From an uncultured Chelatococcus sp. (GTDB lineage Bacteria; Pseudomonadota; Alphaproteobacteria; Rhizobiales; Beijerinckiaceae), in contig CALMIK010000083.1 in assembly GCA_937863995.1 (NCBI GenBank), forward strand, positions 1 through 58,845: DNA of 58,845 nucleotides, given 5' to 3'. The position numbers were made by a program, and so were the translations under genes. The notes beneath the pieces are model-generated. The model ran no database searches. It had not been told where the DNA came from and worked only from the letters and a program-made list of their open reading frames with translations. Shown in pieces: positions 37,728-47,887 of this stretch (its first letter is position 1; every line of letters begins with the position of its first letter).

Positions 37728-39218
37728 TGTGTGACCTCCAGAGAGATTCGAGACCCTAAACGAGAGCAGGCCGTCCCCCGATGCCGCCTTCACAGAGACC
37801 GGCCGATGAAGCGCCTTGCCATACGAAAACCAATCTTGCCGCACGATCTACAGTTACTACGCGATGACAATGCGACTCGACTGACTGTCCGGTTGCCCCC
37901 GACATCGCGAACATGACCTAGACGAACGGCTCATTCAATAATTATGGAACGATTATGGTGCGTTTTGATACCAGTGTTGCGAAAACGCCACGCGTATTAC
38001 GGTTCATATATTGACATCGCTCGGATTATTGCGGATGAAATCATATATAAAATTTATATTGGCACAATATTTTATGAAATACTTGTATAAAATCGAGACT
38101 ATTTTTCATTAAATTTATATTAATCATATATAATAGCGAATTGTAATAACTTTAATTTTCTTTCAAAATCGAAATAAGGCACGTAATGTGGCGTAAATTA
38201 ATATAAAATTAGACTTATCTCAATGTTTGAACAGGCAGCGACACCGCTGTCGATAGCAGGCGACGCGTGCGCTTCGCATGAGCGGCACGAACGCCGGAAA
38301 ACGGGCCGTATTTCTTACATTGACGCCGCCGACAGCCATCCGGACCCTTGGCAGGGGGCGAATCACAATGCAGATGTGTCAACTTCCCGACATGCTCGCC
38401 GGCTAAAATGGCATGTATTGAGTAGAGCCTCGGACCGGACAGCCGCCAGCTCGGCTTCGGGTGTCGAGCGGTCGAGGAATTGTGGCCATCCTGCCATGCA
38501 CCGGACACAATCGATGCGGGTCAAGTCAATGCGCTTCGGCGACGCTGTCGGGAACAGAGTCACCGGCCAGCCGACCACGCAAGGTTTCGGCGGAAATTGC
38601 GACCGCTTCGTTTCCGAAAAAATTCAGATCGTGTCACGCCGGCAATGGACGATCCGCCAGCTATCATGCAGGGAACACGTCCGCGCGGGACAGGCAAACC
38701 GGCGCAACGGCGCACCCGAGAACCCGGAGCAAGGCTTCCGGGTTGCGAGCCCCCCACAGTATATGGCGCCCGTTGGATTTTGGCCCTCCTACCAATCCCG
38801 CATCCTTTGGATGCCGGGTGCAGTCGGCACGGGTTCTGATCGCATCGGCGAGAATGAACGGCGCGGCAGGTGGCCAAAAGCCCCGATCAGCCGGCCCTGC
38901 GAGGTTTTGTCACGAGCTCCGACAGAACCGGACGCCAAAAAAAGAACGCCGGCGCCACGAACCCGGATTCGCGCGCCGGCACAGACAAACAGAAATACCC
39001 ACCAGCCGGACGGGCAATGGCGGGATGCTTCATTATGTTTCGTTTGCGGAACTGCGGCCGATCAGGTCAGGCGACCGGATATAATTGCGCCGACATGCGC
39101 CGCGCGCACCCGATTTGGTGGCCGCGCGGCATCATCGGCGAAAAGCCGCACCCGCCGGGCCCATGCTTCACCCCGGAAACACCGAGGCTTCATCACGAGC
39201 GGCGGATGCGCTTTCAGA
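37728..39218. other. 1.5 kb gene-free stretch, first half AT-rich
   Basis: The part next to the porin is its leader. From about 37930 to 38222 the DNA is strongly AT-rich (for example ATATATAAAATTTATATTGG). From 38223 on the composition is normal, but the open frames are Arg/Ser/Pro-rich with no motifs, so I see no gene. It contains repeat copy B (38717-38911). It may be the site of a decayed gene or an undetected RNA. Confidence 0.5.
38717..38911. repeat. Diverged dispersed repeat, copy B
   Basis: Related to 11629-11766 by the shared blocks listed there; copy B has about 50 extra bases in its first half. It begins with a hairpin AACCCGGAGCAAGGCTTCCG-GGTT and has a second small hairpin GCATCCTTTGGATGC at about 38800. 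Confidence 0.5.
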
Positions 39219-39899
39219 TCAGTCGATAGCGATGTTGGACGCTTCCCGACCCTTGGCGCCGGCGACGACACCCATCTGCACCCGCTGGCCCTCGGCCAGA
39301 TCGGTGAGGCCGGCGCGCTGCAGCGTCGAGGCATGGACGAACACGTCACGCCCGCCATCGTCCGGCTGCACGAAGCCGAAACCCTTGTCGCGGTTGTACC
39401 ACTTCACGGTGCCGTTGATGTCCTCGGCCGGACCGTCGACGCGGGGCGGATATCCGCCGCCGCCGCCACCGAAGCCACCGCCACCACCGAAACCGCCCGC
39501 ACGCGGCGCGCGAGCGGGACGATCCTGCGGAGGCAGGTCCTCGAGCTCCACGACCTCGGCGACCTGCGGACCCTTCGGCCCGTCGCGCAGGCGCACGACA
39601 GCGCGGGCGCCCGCTTCGGCGCCGCCGTGACCGGCAGCCTCCAGCGTGCGCAGCGACAGGAACGCGTCGCCGGAGCCATCGGAAGCCGCGACGAAGCCGA
39701 AGCCCTTGCTCGGGTTGAACCACTTCACCGTGGCTTCGATAGCCGGGCCGGCGGGCGTATTGTTCACCGGCGAGTAATAGCTGTCGCGGGAGTCGCTCTC
39801 GTGGCGGGAAGAATGGCCATACCCGCCATCGCGCGGCTCAAAACCGTCTCTACGGGCGCCCCGCCGGCGCGCGTCACGGGAATCGTCATATCGGTTCAT
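39219..39899 (-). CDS. Double cold-shock-domain protein with glycine linker
   Basis: 226 residues from ATG 39899 (MNRYDDSRDARRRGARRDGF). The disordered Arg/Asp/Ser start (about 45 residues) is followed by CSD 1 (ATVKWFNPSKGFGFV with KGFGF RNP1; RNP2-like DAFLSL), a linker with a run of about 20 mostly Gly residues (PRAGGFGGGGGFGGGGGGYP), and CSD 2 (GTVKWYNRDKGFGFVQPDD, RNP2 DVFVHAS). CSD 1 lacks the usual VFVH, reading AFLSL, so its binding may be weaker. Such two-domain proteins are known in Rhizobiales. It probably binds single-stranded RNA or DNA. Its long leader suggests post-transcriptional control. Confidence 0.9.
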   Translation of the reverse strand: MNRYDDSRDARRRGARRDGFEPRDGGYGHSSRHESDSRDSYYSPVNNTPAGPAIEATVKWFNPSKGFGFVAASDGSGDAFLSLRTLEAAGHGGAEAGARAVVRLRDGPKGPQVAEVVELEDLPPQDRPARAPRAGGFGGGGGFGGGGGGYPPRVDGPAEDINGTVKWYNRDKGFGFVQPDDGGRDVFVHASTLQRAGLTDLAEGQRVQMGVVAGAKGREASNIAID

Positions 39900-40077
39900 A
39901 CAGAAAGATCCAACTACAGGTAGTCCAAGGTTATTCAATCAGGCCACTTCCGCGCGAAACTCTCGCGCGGCCAGCCCCGCTCATCGCAGTCAACCGGCGA
40001 CGAGACATCATAACCTCGTTTTCGCCGGTGCGCGAGAACGATAATGCGAGAAATTCAGTAAACCGGATAATTAATCT

Positions 40078-43000
40078 CTATTCGAGCGTAATGAGCAGGT
40101 CTTTCGCATCCACGGGGCTTCCGGCACTGACCAATAGCTCGCTCACCGTCCCGTCCCGCGCCGCCCTGAGGGCCGTTTCCATCTTCATCGCCTCGATGGT
40201 CACGAGCACGTCGCCGGCCTTCACCGCCTGCCCCTTCTGCACCGCGAGCGTCGCGATGATGCCGGGCATCGGCGCCGCGACATGGGCGTCGTTGCCGTCC
40301 TCCGCCTTGCGGCGCACAGGCAGATCCGCGACGGCGGCGCGATTCGGCACCTTGATGATCCGCGGCTGGCCGTTCAGCTCGAAGAACACCCGCACGAGGC
40401 CGTTCTCGTCGGTCTCGCCGATGGCCTGCAGCTGGATCACGAGCGACTTGCCGCGTTCGATCTCGACCGGAATCTCGTCTCCGACCTGCATGCCGTAGAA
40501 GAAGTTGGGTGTCGGCAGCGCCGAAACCGGTCCGTACTTCCAGCTTGTCAGCGAGAATTCGGTGAAGACCTTCGGATACATCAGATAGGAGGCGAGTTCC
40601 TCGTCGCTGATGTCGCGGTCGAGCTTTTCCGCAACGGCGCGCCGCTCGGCATCGAGGTCGGCCGGCGCGATGAGCGAGCCCGGACGGGCGGTCGACGGCT
40701 TTTCGTCCTTCAGCACCTTCTTCTGCAGCGCCTCGGGCCAACCGCCGGGCGGCTGGCCGAGATCGCCGCGCAGCATCTCGACGACCGACGCCGGGAAAGC
40801 GATCTCGCGGGCGGGGTCGAGCACGTCGGCGGGGGTCAGTTCCTGCGCCACCATCATCAGCGCCATGTCGCCCACCACCTTGGAGGACGGCGTGACCTTG
40901 ACGATGTCGCCGAAAAGATCGTTGGCGTCACGGTAAGCGCGCGCCACCTCGTGCCAGCGGGTATCGAGGCCGAGCGCGCGCGCCTGCTCCTTGAGGTTGG
41001 TGAACTGGCCGCCCGGCATCTCGTGCAGGTAGACCTCGGAGGCGCCGGCCTTGAGATCGCTCTCGAAGGCCGCATACTGCGCCCGCACCGCCTCCCAATA
41101 GAAGCTGATGCGGCGGATGGCGTCGGCGTCGAGCCCGGTGGCGCGCTCGCCATGATCGAGCGCGGCCACGATAGACCCGAGGCACGGCTGCGAGGTGAGG
41201 CCGGACATGGCGTCCATGGCCGCGTCGACCGCGTCCACTCCCGCCTCCACCGCCGCCAGCACGCTCGCCGCCGCGATGCCCGAGGTATCGTGGGTGTGCA
41301 GGTGGATCGGCAGCCCGACCTCCTGCTTCAGCGCCGCGACGAGCTTGCGCGCGGCGGCCGGGCGCAGCAGCCCCGCCATGTCCTTGATGCCGAGAATGTG
41401 GCAGCCCGCCGCCTCCAGCTCCTTCGCCAGCTCGACGTAGTACTTCAGCGCATATTTCGGCCGGGCGGGATCGTCGAGATCGCCGGTGTAGCAGATCGCG
41501 CCCTCGACGATCTTGCCGGCCTCGCCCACCGCGTCGATGGCGACGCGCATGTTCTCCACCCAGTTGAGGCAGTCGAACACCCGGAACAGGTCCATGCCGG
41601 CGTCAGCCGCCTGGCGGACGAAGTAGCGCACCACGTTGTCGGGGTAGTTGGTGTAGCCGACGCCGTTGGCGCCGCGCAGCAGCATCTGCAGCAGCGTGTT
41701 GGGCGCGCGCTCGCGCAAGGCCGCAAGGCGCTCCCACGGGTCCTCGGACAGGAAGCGCATGGCGACGTCGAAAGTCGCGCCGCCCCAGCATTCGAGCGAG
41801 AACAGCTCCGGCAGCCCTTGCGTGTAAGCGTCGGCGACCGAGACGATGTCGAAGGTGCGCATGCGCGTCGCCAGCAGCGACTGGTGCGCGTCGCGCATGG
41901 TGGTGTCGGTGACGAGCACGCGCTGCTGCTGCTTCATCCACTCGGCAAGCCCCTTGGCGCCGAGGCGCTCGAACACCTGGCGCGAGCCTTCGGGCAGCGT
42001 GTCGCGCCGGAACAGCGGCGGCTCGGGGAAGCGCGCCTCCTTGGGCGGCAGCGCCCGTCCGCGCGTTTCCGGATGGCCGTTGACGGTGACGTCGGCCAGG
42101 TAGCCGAGCAGCTTCGTGGCCCGGTCGCGCTTGCGGGCGAAGGTGAACAGCTCAGGCGTCTCGTCGATGAAGCGCGTGGTGTACTGGCCGTCGAGGAAGC
42201 GCTCGTGGCTCAGCAGCGCCTCGAGGAAGGTGAGGTTGGTGGCGACGCCGCGGATGCGGTACTCGCGCACCGCCCGCAGCATGCGCGCCACCGCCTCTTC
42301 CGGCGAGGGGGCCCAGGCGGTGAGCTTTTCCAGCATCGGATCGTAGAACCGCGTCACCACCGCGCCCGAATAGGCCGTGCCGCCGTCGACGCGGATGCCG
42401 AAGCCGAACGCGCCGCGATAGGCGGTGATGCGCCCGTAATCCGGGATGAAGTTGTTTTCCGGGTTTTCCGTGGTGATGCGGCATTGCAGGGCGTGGCCGT
42501 TGAGCCGGATCTGCGCCTGATCGGGAATGCCGGTTTCAGCGACATCGCCGATATGGCCGCCCTCGCTGATGCGGATCTGCGCCTTGACGATGTCGAGACC
42601 GGTGACGGTCTCCGTCACCGTGTGCTCCACCTGGATGCGCGGGTTGACCTCGATGAAATAGAAGGAGCCCGTGTCCGAATCCATCAGGAACTCGACGGTG
42701 CCGGCGCCGACATAGCCCGTCGCCTTGCCGATCCTGAGCGCGGCCTCGCACAACTCGTTGCGGGTCTTGTCGTCGAGATAGGGCGCGGGCGCGCGCTCGA
42801 TCACCTTCTGGTGGCGGCGCTGGATGGTGCAGTCGCGCTCGAACAGGTGCACCAGCCCGCCGTGGGTGTCGCCCAGCAGCTGCACCTCGACATGGCGCGC
42901 CCGGCGCACGAGCTTCTCGAAGTAGACCTCGTCCTTGCCGAAGGCGGCCTTCGCCTCGCGCCGCGCCGTGGTGACGGTGCTGATGAGATCGTCGCCGTTC

Positions 43001-43539
43001 TCGATGGGGCGCATGCCGCGTCCGCCGCCGCCCCAGCTCGCCTTCAGCATGACCGGGTAGCCGATCTTCTCGGCGATCGCCTTCACCTGCTCCGGGTCGT
43101 CGGGCAGAGGGTCGGAGGCCGGCATCACCGGCACGTTGACGGACACCGCGAGGTTGCGCGCCGACACCTTGTTGCCGAGCGTGCGCATGGTCTGCGGCTT
43201 GGGGCCGATAAAGATGATGCCGTTCGCGGCGCAGGCGTCGGCGAACTCGGGGCTTTCCGACAGGAAGCCGTAGCCGGGGTGGATCGCGTCGGCCCGCGCC
43301 TCGCGCGCCACGCGGATGACCTCGTCGATGGAGAGATAGGCCTCCAGCGGGCCGAGCTGGGGCTGGCCCTCACGCGCCCGCCCCACCTGATACGCCTCGT
43401 CCGCCTTGAAGCGATGGAGCGACAGCTTGTCCTCCTCCGCGTAAATGGCGATGGTCTCGATGCCGAGTTCCGCCGCCGCGCGAAACACGCGGATGGCGAT
43501 TTCAGACCGGTTGGCAACGAGCAGACGGCGTATAGTCAT
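40078..43539 (-). CDS. pyc: Pyruvate carboxylase
   Basis: 1153 residues, the full single-chain form. Order: biotin carboxylase (1 to about 460; MTIRRLLVANRSEIAIRVFR, GGGGRGMRP, FIEVNPRIQVEHTVTE), carboxyltransferase (about 540-840; LVTDTTMRDAHQSLLATRMR, HTHDTSGIAAAS), the allosteric/PC-tetramerisation part, and the biotinyl domain (about 1085-1153) with biotin Lys1119 in EAMKMET. It carboxylates pyruvate to oxaloacetate, refilling the TCA cycle, and is usually activated by acetyl-CoA. The large open frames on the opposite strand are shadows. It is transcribed alone and is followed by the cold-shock gene after 178 bases. Confidence 0.98.
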   Translation of the reverse strand: MTIRRLLVANRSEIAIRVFRAAAELGIETIAIYAEEDKLSLHRFKADEAYQVGRAREGQPQLGPLEAYLSIDEVIRVAREARADAIHPGYGFLSESPEFADACAANGIIFIGPKPQTMRTLGNKVSARNLAVSVNVPVMPASDPLPDDPEQVKAIAEKIGYPVMLKASWGGGGRGMRPIENGDDLISTVTTARREAKAAFGKDEVYFEKLVRRARHVEVQLLGDTHGGLVHLFERDCTIQRRHQKVIERAPAPYLDDKTRNELCEAALRIGKATGYVGAGTVEFLMDSDTGSFYFIEVNPRIQVEHTVTETVTGLDIVKAQIRISEGGHIGDVAETGIPDQAQIRLNGHALQCRITTENPENNFIPDYGRITAYRGAFGFGIRVDGGTAYSGAVVTRFYDPMLEKLTAWAPSPEEAVARMLRAVREYRIRGVATNLTFLEALLSHERFLDGQYTTRFIDETPELFTFARKRDRATKLLGYLADVTVNGHPETRGRALPPKEARFPEPPLFRRDTLPEGSRQVFERLGAKGLAEWMKQQQRVLVTDTTMRDAHQSLLATRMRTFDIVSVADAYTQGLPELFSLECWGGATFDVAMRFLSEDPWERLAALRERAPNTLLQMLLRGANGVGYTNYPDNVVRYFVRQAADAGMDLFRVFDCLNWVENMRVAIDAVGEAGKIVEGAICYTGDLDDPARPKYALKYYVELAKELEAAGCHILGIKDMAGLLRPAAARKLVAALKQEVGLPIHLHTHDTSGIAAASVLAAVEAGVDAVDAAMDAMSGLTSQPCLGSIVAALDHGERATGLDADAIRRISFYWEAVRAQYAAFESDLKAGASEVYLHEMPGGQFTNLKEQARALGLDTRWHEVARAYRDANDLFGDIVKVTPSSKVVGDMALMMVAQELTPADVLDPAREIAFPASVVEMLRGDLGQPPGGWPEALQKKVLKDEKPSTARPGSLIAPADLDAERRAVAEKLDRDISDEELASYLMYPKVFTEFSLTSWKYGPVSALPTPNFFYGMQVGDEIPVEIERGKSLVIQLQAIGETDENGLVRVFFELNGQPRIIKVPNRAAVADLPVRRKAEDGNDAHVAAPMPGIIATLAVQKGQAVKAGDVLVTIEAMKMETALRAARDGTVSELLVSAGSPVDAKDLLITLE

Positions 43540-43665
43540 TCAATCCCCCCAACGTCCCGGCACCTCTTGGCTCACGATGCATGGCGCACGGTCCAAGGTT
43601 TTCCGGCAAACGGCTATAAAGGAAAAAGCGTCGATGTACAGACTTTCCGGGAACCCGGACGGCGT

Positions 43666-44727
43666 TCACGCCGATGCATCGACCTCCCAGCCGACGCTCT
43701 CGCCGCCACGATAGACATGCACCGCGCCGCCGTCGGCGACCGGCTGGTCCTCGGCCACGAAGCGCTCGGCCCGGCGCAGGACGATGCGGCGTTCATTCAC
43801 CGGCAAACCGTAGTGGCGCGGCCCGTTCAGGCTGGCGAACGCCTCCAGCCTGTCGAGCGCGCCCTCCTCCGCGAACACCTGCGCGTAGGTGGCGAGCGCC
43901 ACCGGGGCGACATAGAGCCCGGCGCAACCGCAGGCGGCCTCCTTGGCGCCGCGCAGGTGCGGGGCGGTATCGGTGCCAAGGAAAAAGCGCGCGCTGCCGG
44001 ACGTCACCGCCTTGCGCAAGGCCAGCCGGTGATGCTCGCGCTTGGCGATCGGCAGGCAGTAATAATGCGGCCGGATGCCGCCCTGGAAAATGGCGTTGCG
44101 GTTGAACATCAGGTGATGCGGCGTCACCGTCGCGCCCACGCCCTCGCGCGCGGCGAGGATGAAATCGACGCCCTCCCTGGTCGTCACATGCTCCAGCGTG
44201 ACCTTGAGGCCGGGAAAGCGGCCGAGCAGCGGCGCGAGCACGCGCTCCAGAAACACCGCCTCGCGGTCGAAGATGTCGACGGCCGGATCGGTAACCTCGC
44301 CGTGGATCAGCAGCGGCACGCCGGCTTTTTCCAGCCGCTCCAGCACCGGATGGATGCCCGCGATGTCGCTGACGCCGAAATGCGCATTCGTGGTGGCGTG
44401 CTGGGGATAGAGCTTGACCGCCGTCACCACGCCCGCCCGATGGCCGGCGACGACATCATCGGCATCGGTGTCGTCGGTGAGATAGAGGGTCATGAGCGGC
44501 TCGAAACCGGCGCCCGGAAATCCGTCCTCGCGCGGCAGCGCCGCGAGGATGCGCTCGCGGTAGGCCTGCGCCTGCGCCGTGGTGACGACCGGCGGCACCA
44601 GGTTCGGCATGATGATGGCGCGGCCGAAATGGGCGGCGGTGGCGGGTAGCACCGCGCGCAGGGTCTCGCCGTCGCGCAGGTGGACGTGCCAGTCGTCGGG
44701 CTGGCGGATGGTCAGGACATCAGTCAT
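43666..44727 (-). CDS. pyrC: Dihydroorotase, class II
   Basis: 353 residues. The zinc ligands are complete: His14 and His16 in [10 protein letters not shown], carboxylated Lys105 in AVKLYP, His142 in LLIHGEV, His180 in TLEHVTT, and Asp253 in GTDTAPH. The short form and these motifs identify PyrC and not the longer class I enzyme. It closes carbamoyl-aspartate to dihydroorotate in pyrimidine synthesis. The start at 44727 gives [14 protein letters not shown]. It lies in the same direction as pyc, with 126 bases between them. Confidence 0.97.
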   Translation of the reverse strand: MTDVLTIRQPDDWHVHLRDGETLRAVLPATAAHFGRAIIMPNLVPPVVTTAQAQAYRERILAALPREDGFPGAGFEPLMTLYLTDDTDADDVVAGHRAGVVTAVKLYPQHATTNAHFGVSDIAGIHPVLERLEKAGVPLLIHGEVTDPAVDIFDREAVFLERVLAPLLGRFPGLKVTLEHVTTREGVDFILAAREGVGATVTPHHLMFNRNAIFQGGIRPHYYCLPIAKREHHRLALRKAVTSGSARFFLGTDTAPHLRGAKEAACGCAGLYVAPVALATYAQVFAEEGALDRLEAFASLNGPRHYGLPVNERRIVLRRAERFVAEDQPVADGGAVHVYRGGESVGWEVDASA

Positions 44728-44955
44728 TCTTCAACGGGTTCCGCTCTTTACAACCAGCCGCGCTCGTCGAGACGCGCTCCGGGGGAACCAAGTTGTAGCA
44801 GGTGGGACCGGCCGCGCCTATAGCGCCATGCCCACGATCGAACACCTGCCGCGCGATGGAGCCCGGGTGCGCAAGTCAAGCTCCGGCGCGGCCACTAACG
44901 GCCGCGCCATGTCTTTCTTCCGCATCGTCTTTGTTCCGCACCGGGGGCCGGCGCG

Positions 44956-45414
44956 TCAGATGACGGGCGGCAACCCGCCCTGGTCGCCAACGCCCGCAGG
45001 CTGCGTCTGCGCGAGCTTGATGAGGGACTCGCCGCACTGCGCCAGCGTGTGGTCGTCGAGCTGCAGCGTGAGGCCGACCCCGCCGGGAAGCACCACCGCG
45101 ATCAGCGGCAGGCCGTTGCGGTTCGAGCGCGCCGCCGTCCAGCGCAGCACCGGGAACTGGCAGTCGTCGACCGGCGTGCCCGCGGGCGGACGCGAGGCCC
45201 CGGCGCGCAGCGCCACCGACGCCGTGAGCAGCGCGCGACCAAGAGCAGCCGCCTGATCGCCGGTAAGAGGCAAGGCCGATTCACCATGCGGAGAGCGCGC
45301 CTTCAGCAGCACCTCATCGTTTTCGCCCACCACGGCGGAAAACGTCAACGACAGTGCGTTTCCGGCCTCTCCGTTGCCGTGCTCGTTGTGATTACCTGAA
45401 TTTGCATCTGTCAT
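44956..45414 (-). CDS. Hypothetical protein
   Basis: 152 residues from ATG 45414 (MTDANSGNHNEHGNGEAGNA); GTG/ATG starts further up to 45630 are less likely because the extra part is not coding-like. The first 20 residues are Asn/Gly/His-rich and disordered. The rest has alternating strands (ALSLTFSAVVGENDEVLLKA, GLPLIAVVLPGGVGLTLQL) ending in a helix. There is no signal peptide, membrane helix or known motif. I do not recognise it. It is separated from pyrC by about 230 bases. Confidence 0.6.
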   Translation of the reverse strand: MTDANSGNHNEHGNGEAGNALSLTFSAVVGENDEVLLKARSPHGESALPLTGDQAAALGRALLTASVALRAGASRPPAGTPVDDCQFPVLRWTAARSNRNGLPLIAVVLPGGVGLTLQLDDHTLAQCGESLIKLAQTQPAGVGDQGGLPPVI

Positions 45415-45837
45415 GTCAACCATCCCTGCTTGATTCGAGCCGCACCATACACGAACATCAATAACCCATGAACCATTTGGCAGAATATACACGACGAATG
45501 CGGCGGACAGTAAACCGGACCGTTTCATGGCCAATGGGCGGAACTGGCGACGCCGGGACGGAGACCTCAAGCAAGCCGGCACGCTCACGTAAAGCATCCA
45601 CTTGAAAAGCAAGACGAATATCGGCATCAATGTATTGATAAATCAACAGATGGAATGCAATAATTAGTATCCAATCGATCTATATTTGCATTAAAATACA
45701 GTGTTTACCATTCTGTTTTTCAGCCTCCCGATGGCGGGGCCGGCAGGCGCTTTTCTGCGGCGGGCGAGTTTCAATGAACATATGTGCGTGATATGTTCCG
45801 GCTTCATGTTCTGTAAATCATAGGCGGAAACCGATCC
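45415..45837. other. Divergent gene-free region
   Basis: About 420 bases between two divergent genes. The part 45600-45720 is AT-rich (GGAATGCAATAATTAGTATC) and probably carries promoters. No gene or clear motif is seen. Confidence 0.4.
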
Positions 45838-47787
45838 ATGCCGTTTATTCCGAACGTTCGCCCCCTGCTGGCCGGCGCCCTCATGCTGTCGGCCGCCCCC
45901 CTTTTCGCAGGCTTTGAGCCGGGCGGAGCCGACATGGGCCGCGCCGGCCTTCTCGCATGGCTCGCGCCGGCGCAGGCGCATGCGGCGGAGGCGCTGCGCC
46001 TCACCGACATCACCATCGGCGACGACGACGCCTCCGTCGAGATTCCGGCGGCGACCGTCGAGGGATCGAACCTGCCGCTGGCGGCGCTGCAATCGCTGTT
46101 CGACACGAACGCCAAGGGGCCGCTCGCCGGACGTTCCGTCAGTGAGCGCCTCGAAGGCTTCTCGGCGACGCGCGTCACCATTCCGGAACTCACGGTCACT
46201 CTCTCCGCTGAGGGCACGACGACGGTCACGCAGTATTTCGACCTCGAGCTGCGCGACATCATCAACGGCGTGATCGGCCGGGCAACCGCCCGCCGCACCG
46301 CGAGCACCGAAACGGTCTCGTGGGAGGACGATGAAGGCAACACCACCGAGGAGACGACGCTCTCGGGCACCTCGGGCGAGAACACTGTCGAGGCCGTCGA
46401 CACCGCCTTCGCGGCGCGTGTGCTGGGCGGCGGCGCGGTCTCCACCGCCGAGCGGGAGACACGCCGGCTCTACGGTCCGTACAAGATCAGCGACTACCGC
46501 TTCACCCAGACGGTGGACGAGAACGCGGAAGACGAGGAAGATCCGATGTCGGTGGAGGTGGCGATCAAGAGCGTCGCCGGCGCCGGCGCCCTCGCCCGCC
46601 AGCCGCGCGCATCGCTGCCGGGCCTGTTCGGCGCCCTCACGTCCGCGCAGGATGGCTTCGACGACCTGCCGGGCGACAAGAAGCGCACGCTGATGGCGGG
46701 CGTTTCCGACCTCCTGTCTTCCTTCGACCTCGAGGAAGCGACCATCTCCGGGATCAGCGCCCGCACCAAGGGCAGGAGCGACGGCGGCGAGTTCTCGACC
46801 GACATCGAGTCGATCGTCCTGAGCTACATCGATCAGAAGCTCGACATTGCCGTGAACGGCGTATCCGTCAGCAACCGCGCGGCGGGCGAGAAGGCGCAGC
46901 CCGACAAGGTCGCGCTCAAGCGTCTGGCGCTGGGGAACCTGTCGTTCAAGCCCACCGTCGCCGCGCTCGACGAGGTCGCCCGGACCGGGTGGCAGGACGA
47001 AAAGGACGAAAAGTCGCCGCTCGACGGCGCAAGGCTCGCCCCCACCGGCGGCCGTCTCACGATCTCGGGCGTCGACTTCGACGTCAGCGTGGGTGATACC
47101 GAGACCAAGCAGGAGGAGCGCGTCACCTTCTCCATCAAGTCGTTCGAGACCACCACCGGCGGCAACGTCGCCGACAACCTGGCGCGGTTCGATACCGTAC
47201 TGACGGACCTGCACGTGAAACTGCCGGAATCGGACACGGACGGCGTGCGTGAGCTGCGCGCGCTCGGCTACAAGGATCTGACCCTGTCGTCCGTGCTGCG
47301 CGGCAGCTGGGACGAGGCCCGCAGCGAACTCGCCATCGACAGCCTGTCGCTCTCGGGCGTGGACATCGGCAGCATTGCCCTGGGCGCGCGGTTCGGCAAC
47401 ATCGGACGAGAAGCATACTCGGGCGACCTCGGCGTCACGCTGGAGGCGCTGGAGAAATCGTTGCTGCACGAAGTGACCGCGACCCTGCAGGACGACGGTC
47501 TGTTCGGCCGGTTCATCAAGCAGCAGGCGGACGCGGGCGCCGGCACCGAAGCCGAGATCAAGCAGCAGTACGGAGCGCTCGCCACCATCGGCATCCCGGC
47601 GCTGCTCGGGGACACCCCCGCCGCCCGCGCGCTCGCCACCGCCATCTCGCGCTTCGCGACCTCTCCCGGCAAGCTCTCGATCACGGCGAAGGCACGCGAC
47701 CCGAAGGGCATTCCCGTCAAGTCGCTCGATCTCGAAGGTGAGCCGGCCAAGCTGCTGGAGCGTTTCGACGTCACCACGTCGAACTGA
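45838..47787 (+). CDS. Large secreted protein of unknown function
   Basis: 649 residues. The N-terminus looks like an export signal (MPFIPNVRPLLAGALMLSAA, possible cleavage after LFA at about 24), and a second hydrophobic stretch ending AQAHAAEALRL (about 40-52) is an alternative site. The mature part is acidic, without cysteine, and made of repeated strand-rich units with similar openings: LRLTDITIGDDDASVEIPAA, FDLEEATISGISARTKGRSD, RLTISGVDFDVSVGDTETKQ, LSSVLRGSWDEARSELAIDS. These recall the layered beta-repeats of AsmA-like or lipid-transfer proteins, but I cannot assign a family. It is probably periplasmic. It is convergent with maeB, with a shared hairpin between them. Confidence 0.7.
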   Translation: MPFIPNVRPLLAGALMLSAAPLFAGFEPGGADMGRAGLLAWLAPAQAHAAEALRLTDITIGDDDASVEIPAATVEGSNLPLAALQSLFDTNAKGPLAGRSVSERLEGFSATRVTIPELTVTLSAEGTTTVTQYFDLELRDIINGVIGRATARRTASTETVSWEDDEGNTTEETTLSGTSGENTVEAVDTAFAARVLGGGAVSTAERETRRLYGPYKISDYRFTQTVDENAEDEEDPMSVEVAIKSVAGAGALARQPRASLPGLFGALTSAQDGFDDLPGDKKRTLMAGVSDLLSSFDLEEATISGISARTKGRSDGGEFSTDIESIVLSYIDQKLDIAVNGVSVSNRAAGEKAQPDKVALKRLALGNLSFKPTVAALDEVARTGWQDEKDEKSPLDGARLAPTGGRLTISGVDFDVSVGDTETKQEERVTFSIKSFETTTGGNVADNLARFDTVLTDLHVKLPESDTDGVRELRALGYKDLTLSSVLRGSWDEARSELAIDSLSLSGVDIGSIALGARFGNIGREAYSGDLGVTLEALEKSLLHEVTATLQDDGLFGRFIKQQADAGAGTEAEIKQQYGALATIGIPALLGDTPAARALATAISRFATSPGKLSITAKARDPKGIPVKSLDLEGEPAKLLERFDVTTSN

Positions 47788-47825
47788 TGACACCATCCGG
47801 GCCCGGCTCTCCGCCGCGCCCGGAT

Positions 47826-47887
47826 GCGCTTTCCGATCAATAGGATAGATCGTTTCTCAGCTTCAACAAGGCGGAGAAACGATCCTA
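47826..47887. repeat. Palindromic mosaic repeat (copy 7), terminator-like, supplies the maeB stop
   Basis: It begins GCGCTTTCCGATCAATAGGA, like copy 2, and then forms an 11-base perfect stem GATCGTTTCTC/GAGAAACGATC (47848-47884). The final CTA (47885-47887) is the TAG stop codon of maeB on the minus strand. It lies between convergent genes. Confidence 0.6.

Noticed and set aside
38223..39923. A 566-codon plus-strand frame in the gene-free stretch
   Set aside because: Its second half is antisense to the cold-shock gene, and its first half is Arg/Ser-rich without motifs or a ribosome site.
40282..44649. A 1455-codon open frame on the plus strand
   Set aside because: It lies antisense to pyc and pyrC, is rich in Arg/Gly/Asp/His/Val, and has no motif. 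It is a GC-driven shadow of two well-identified genes.
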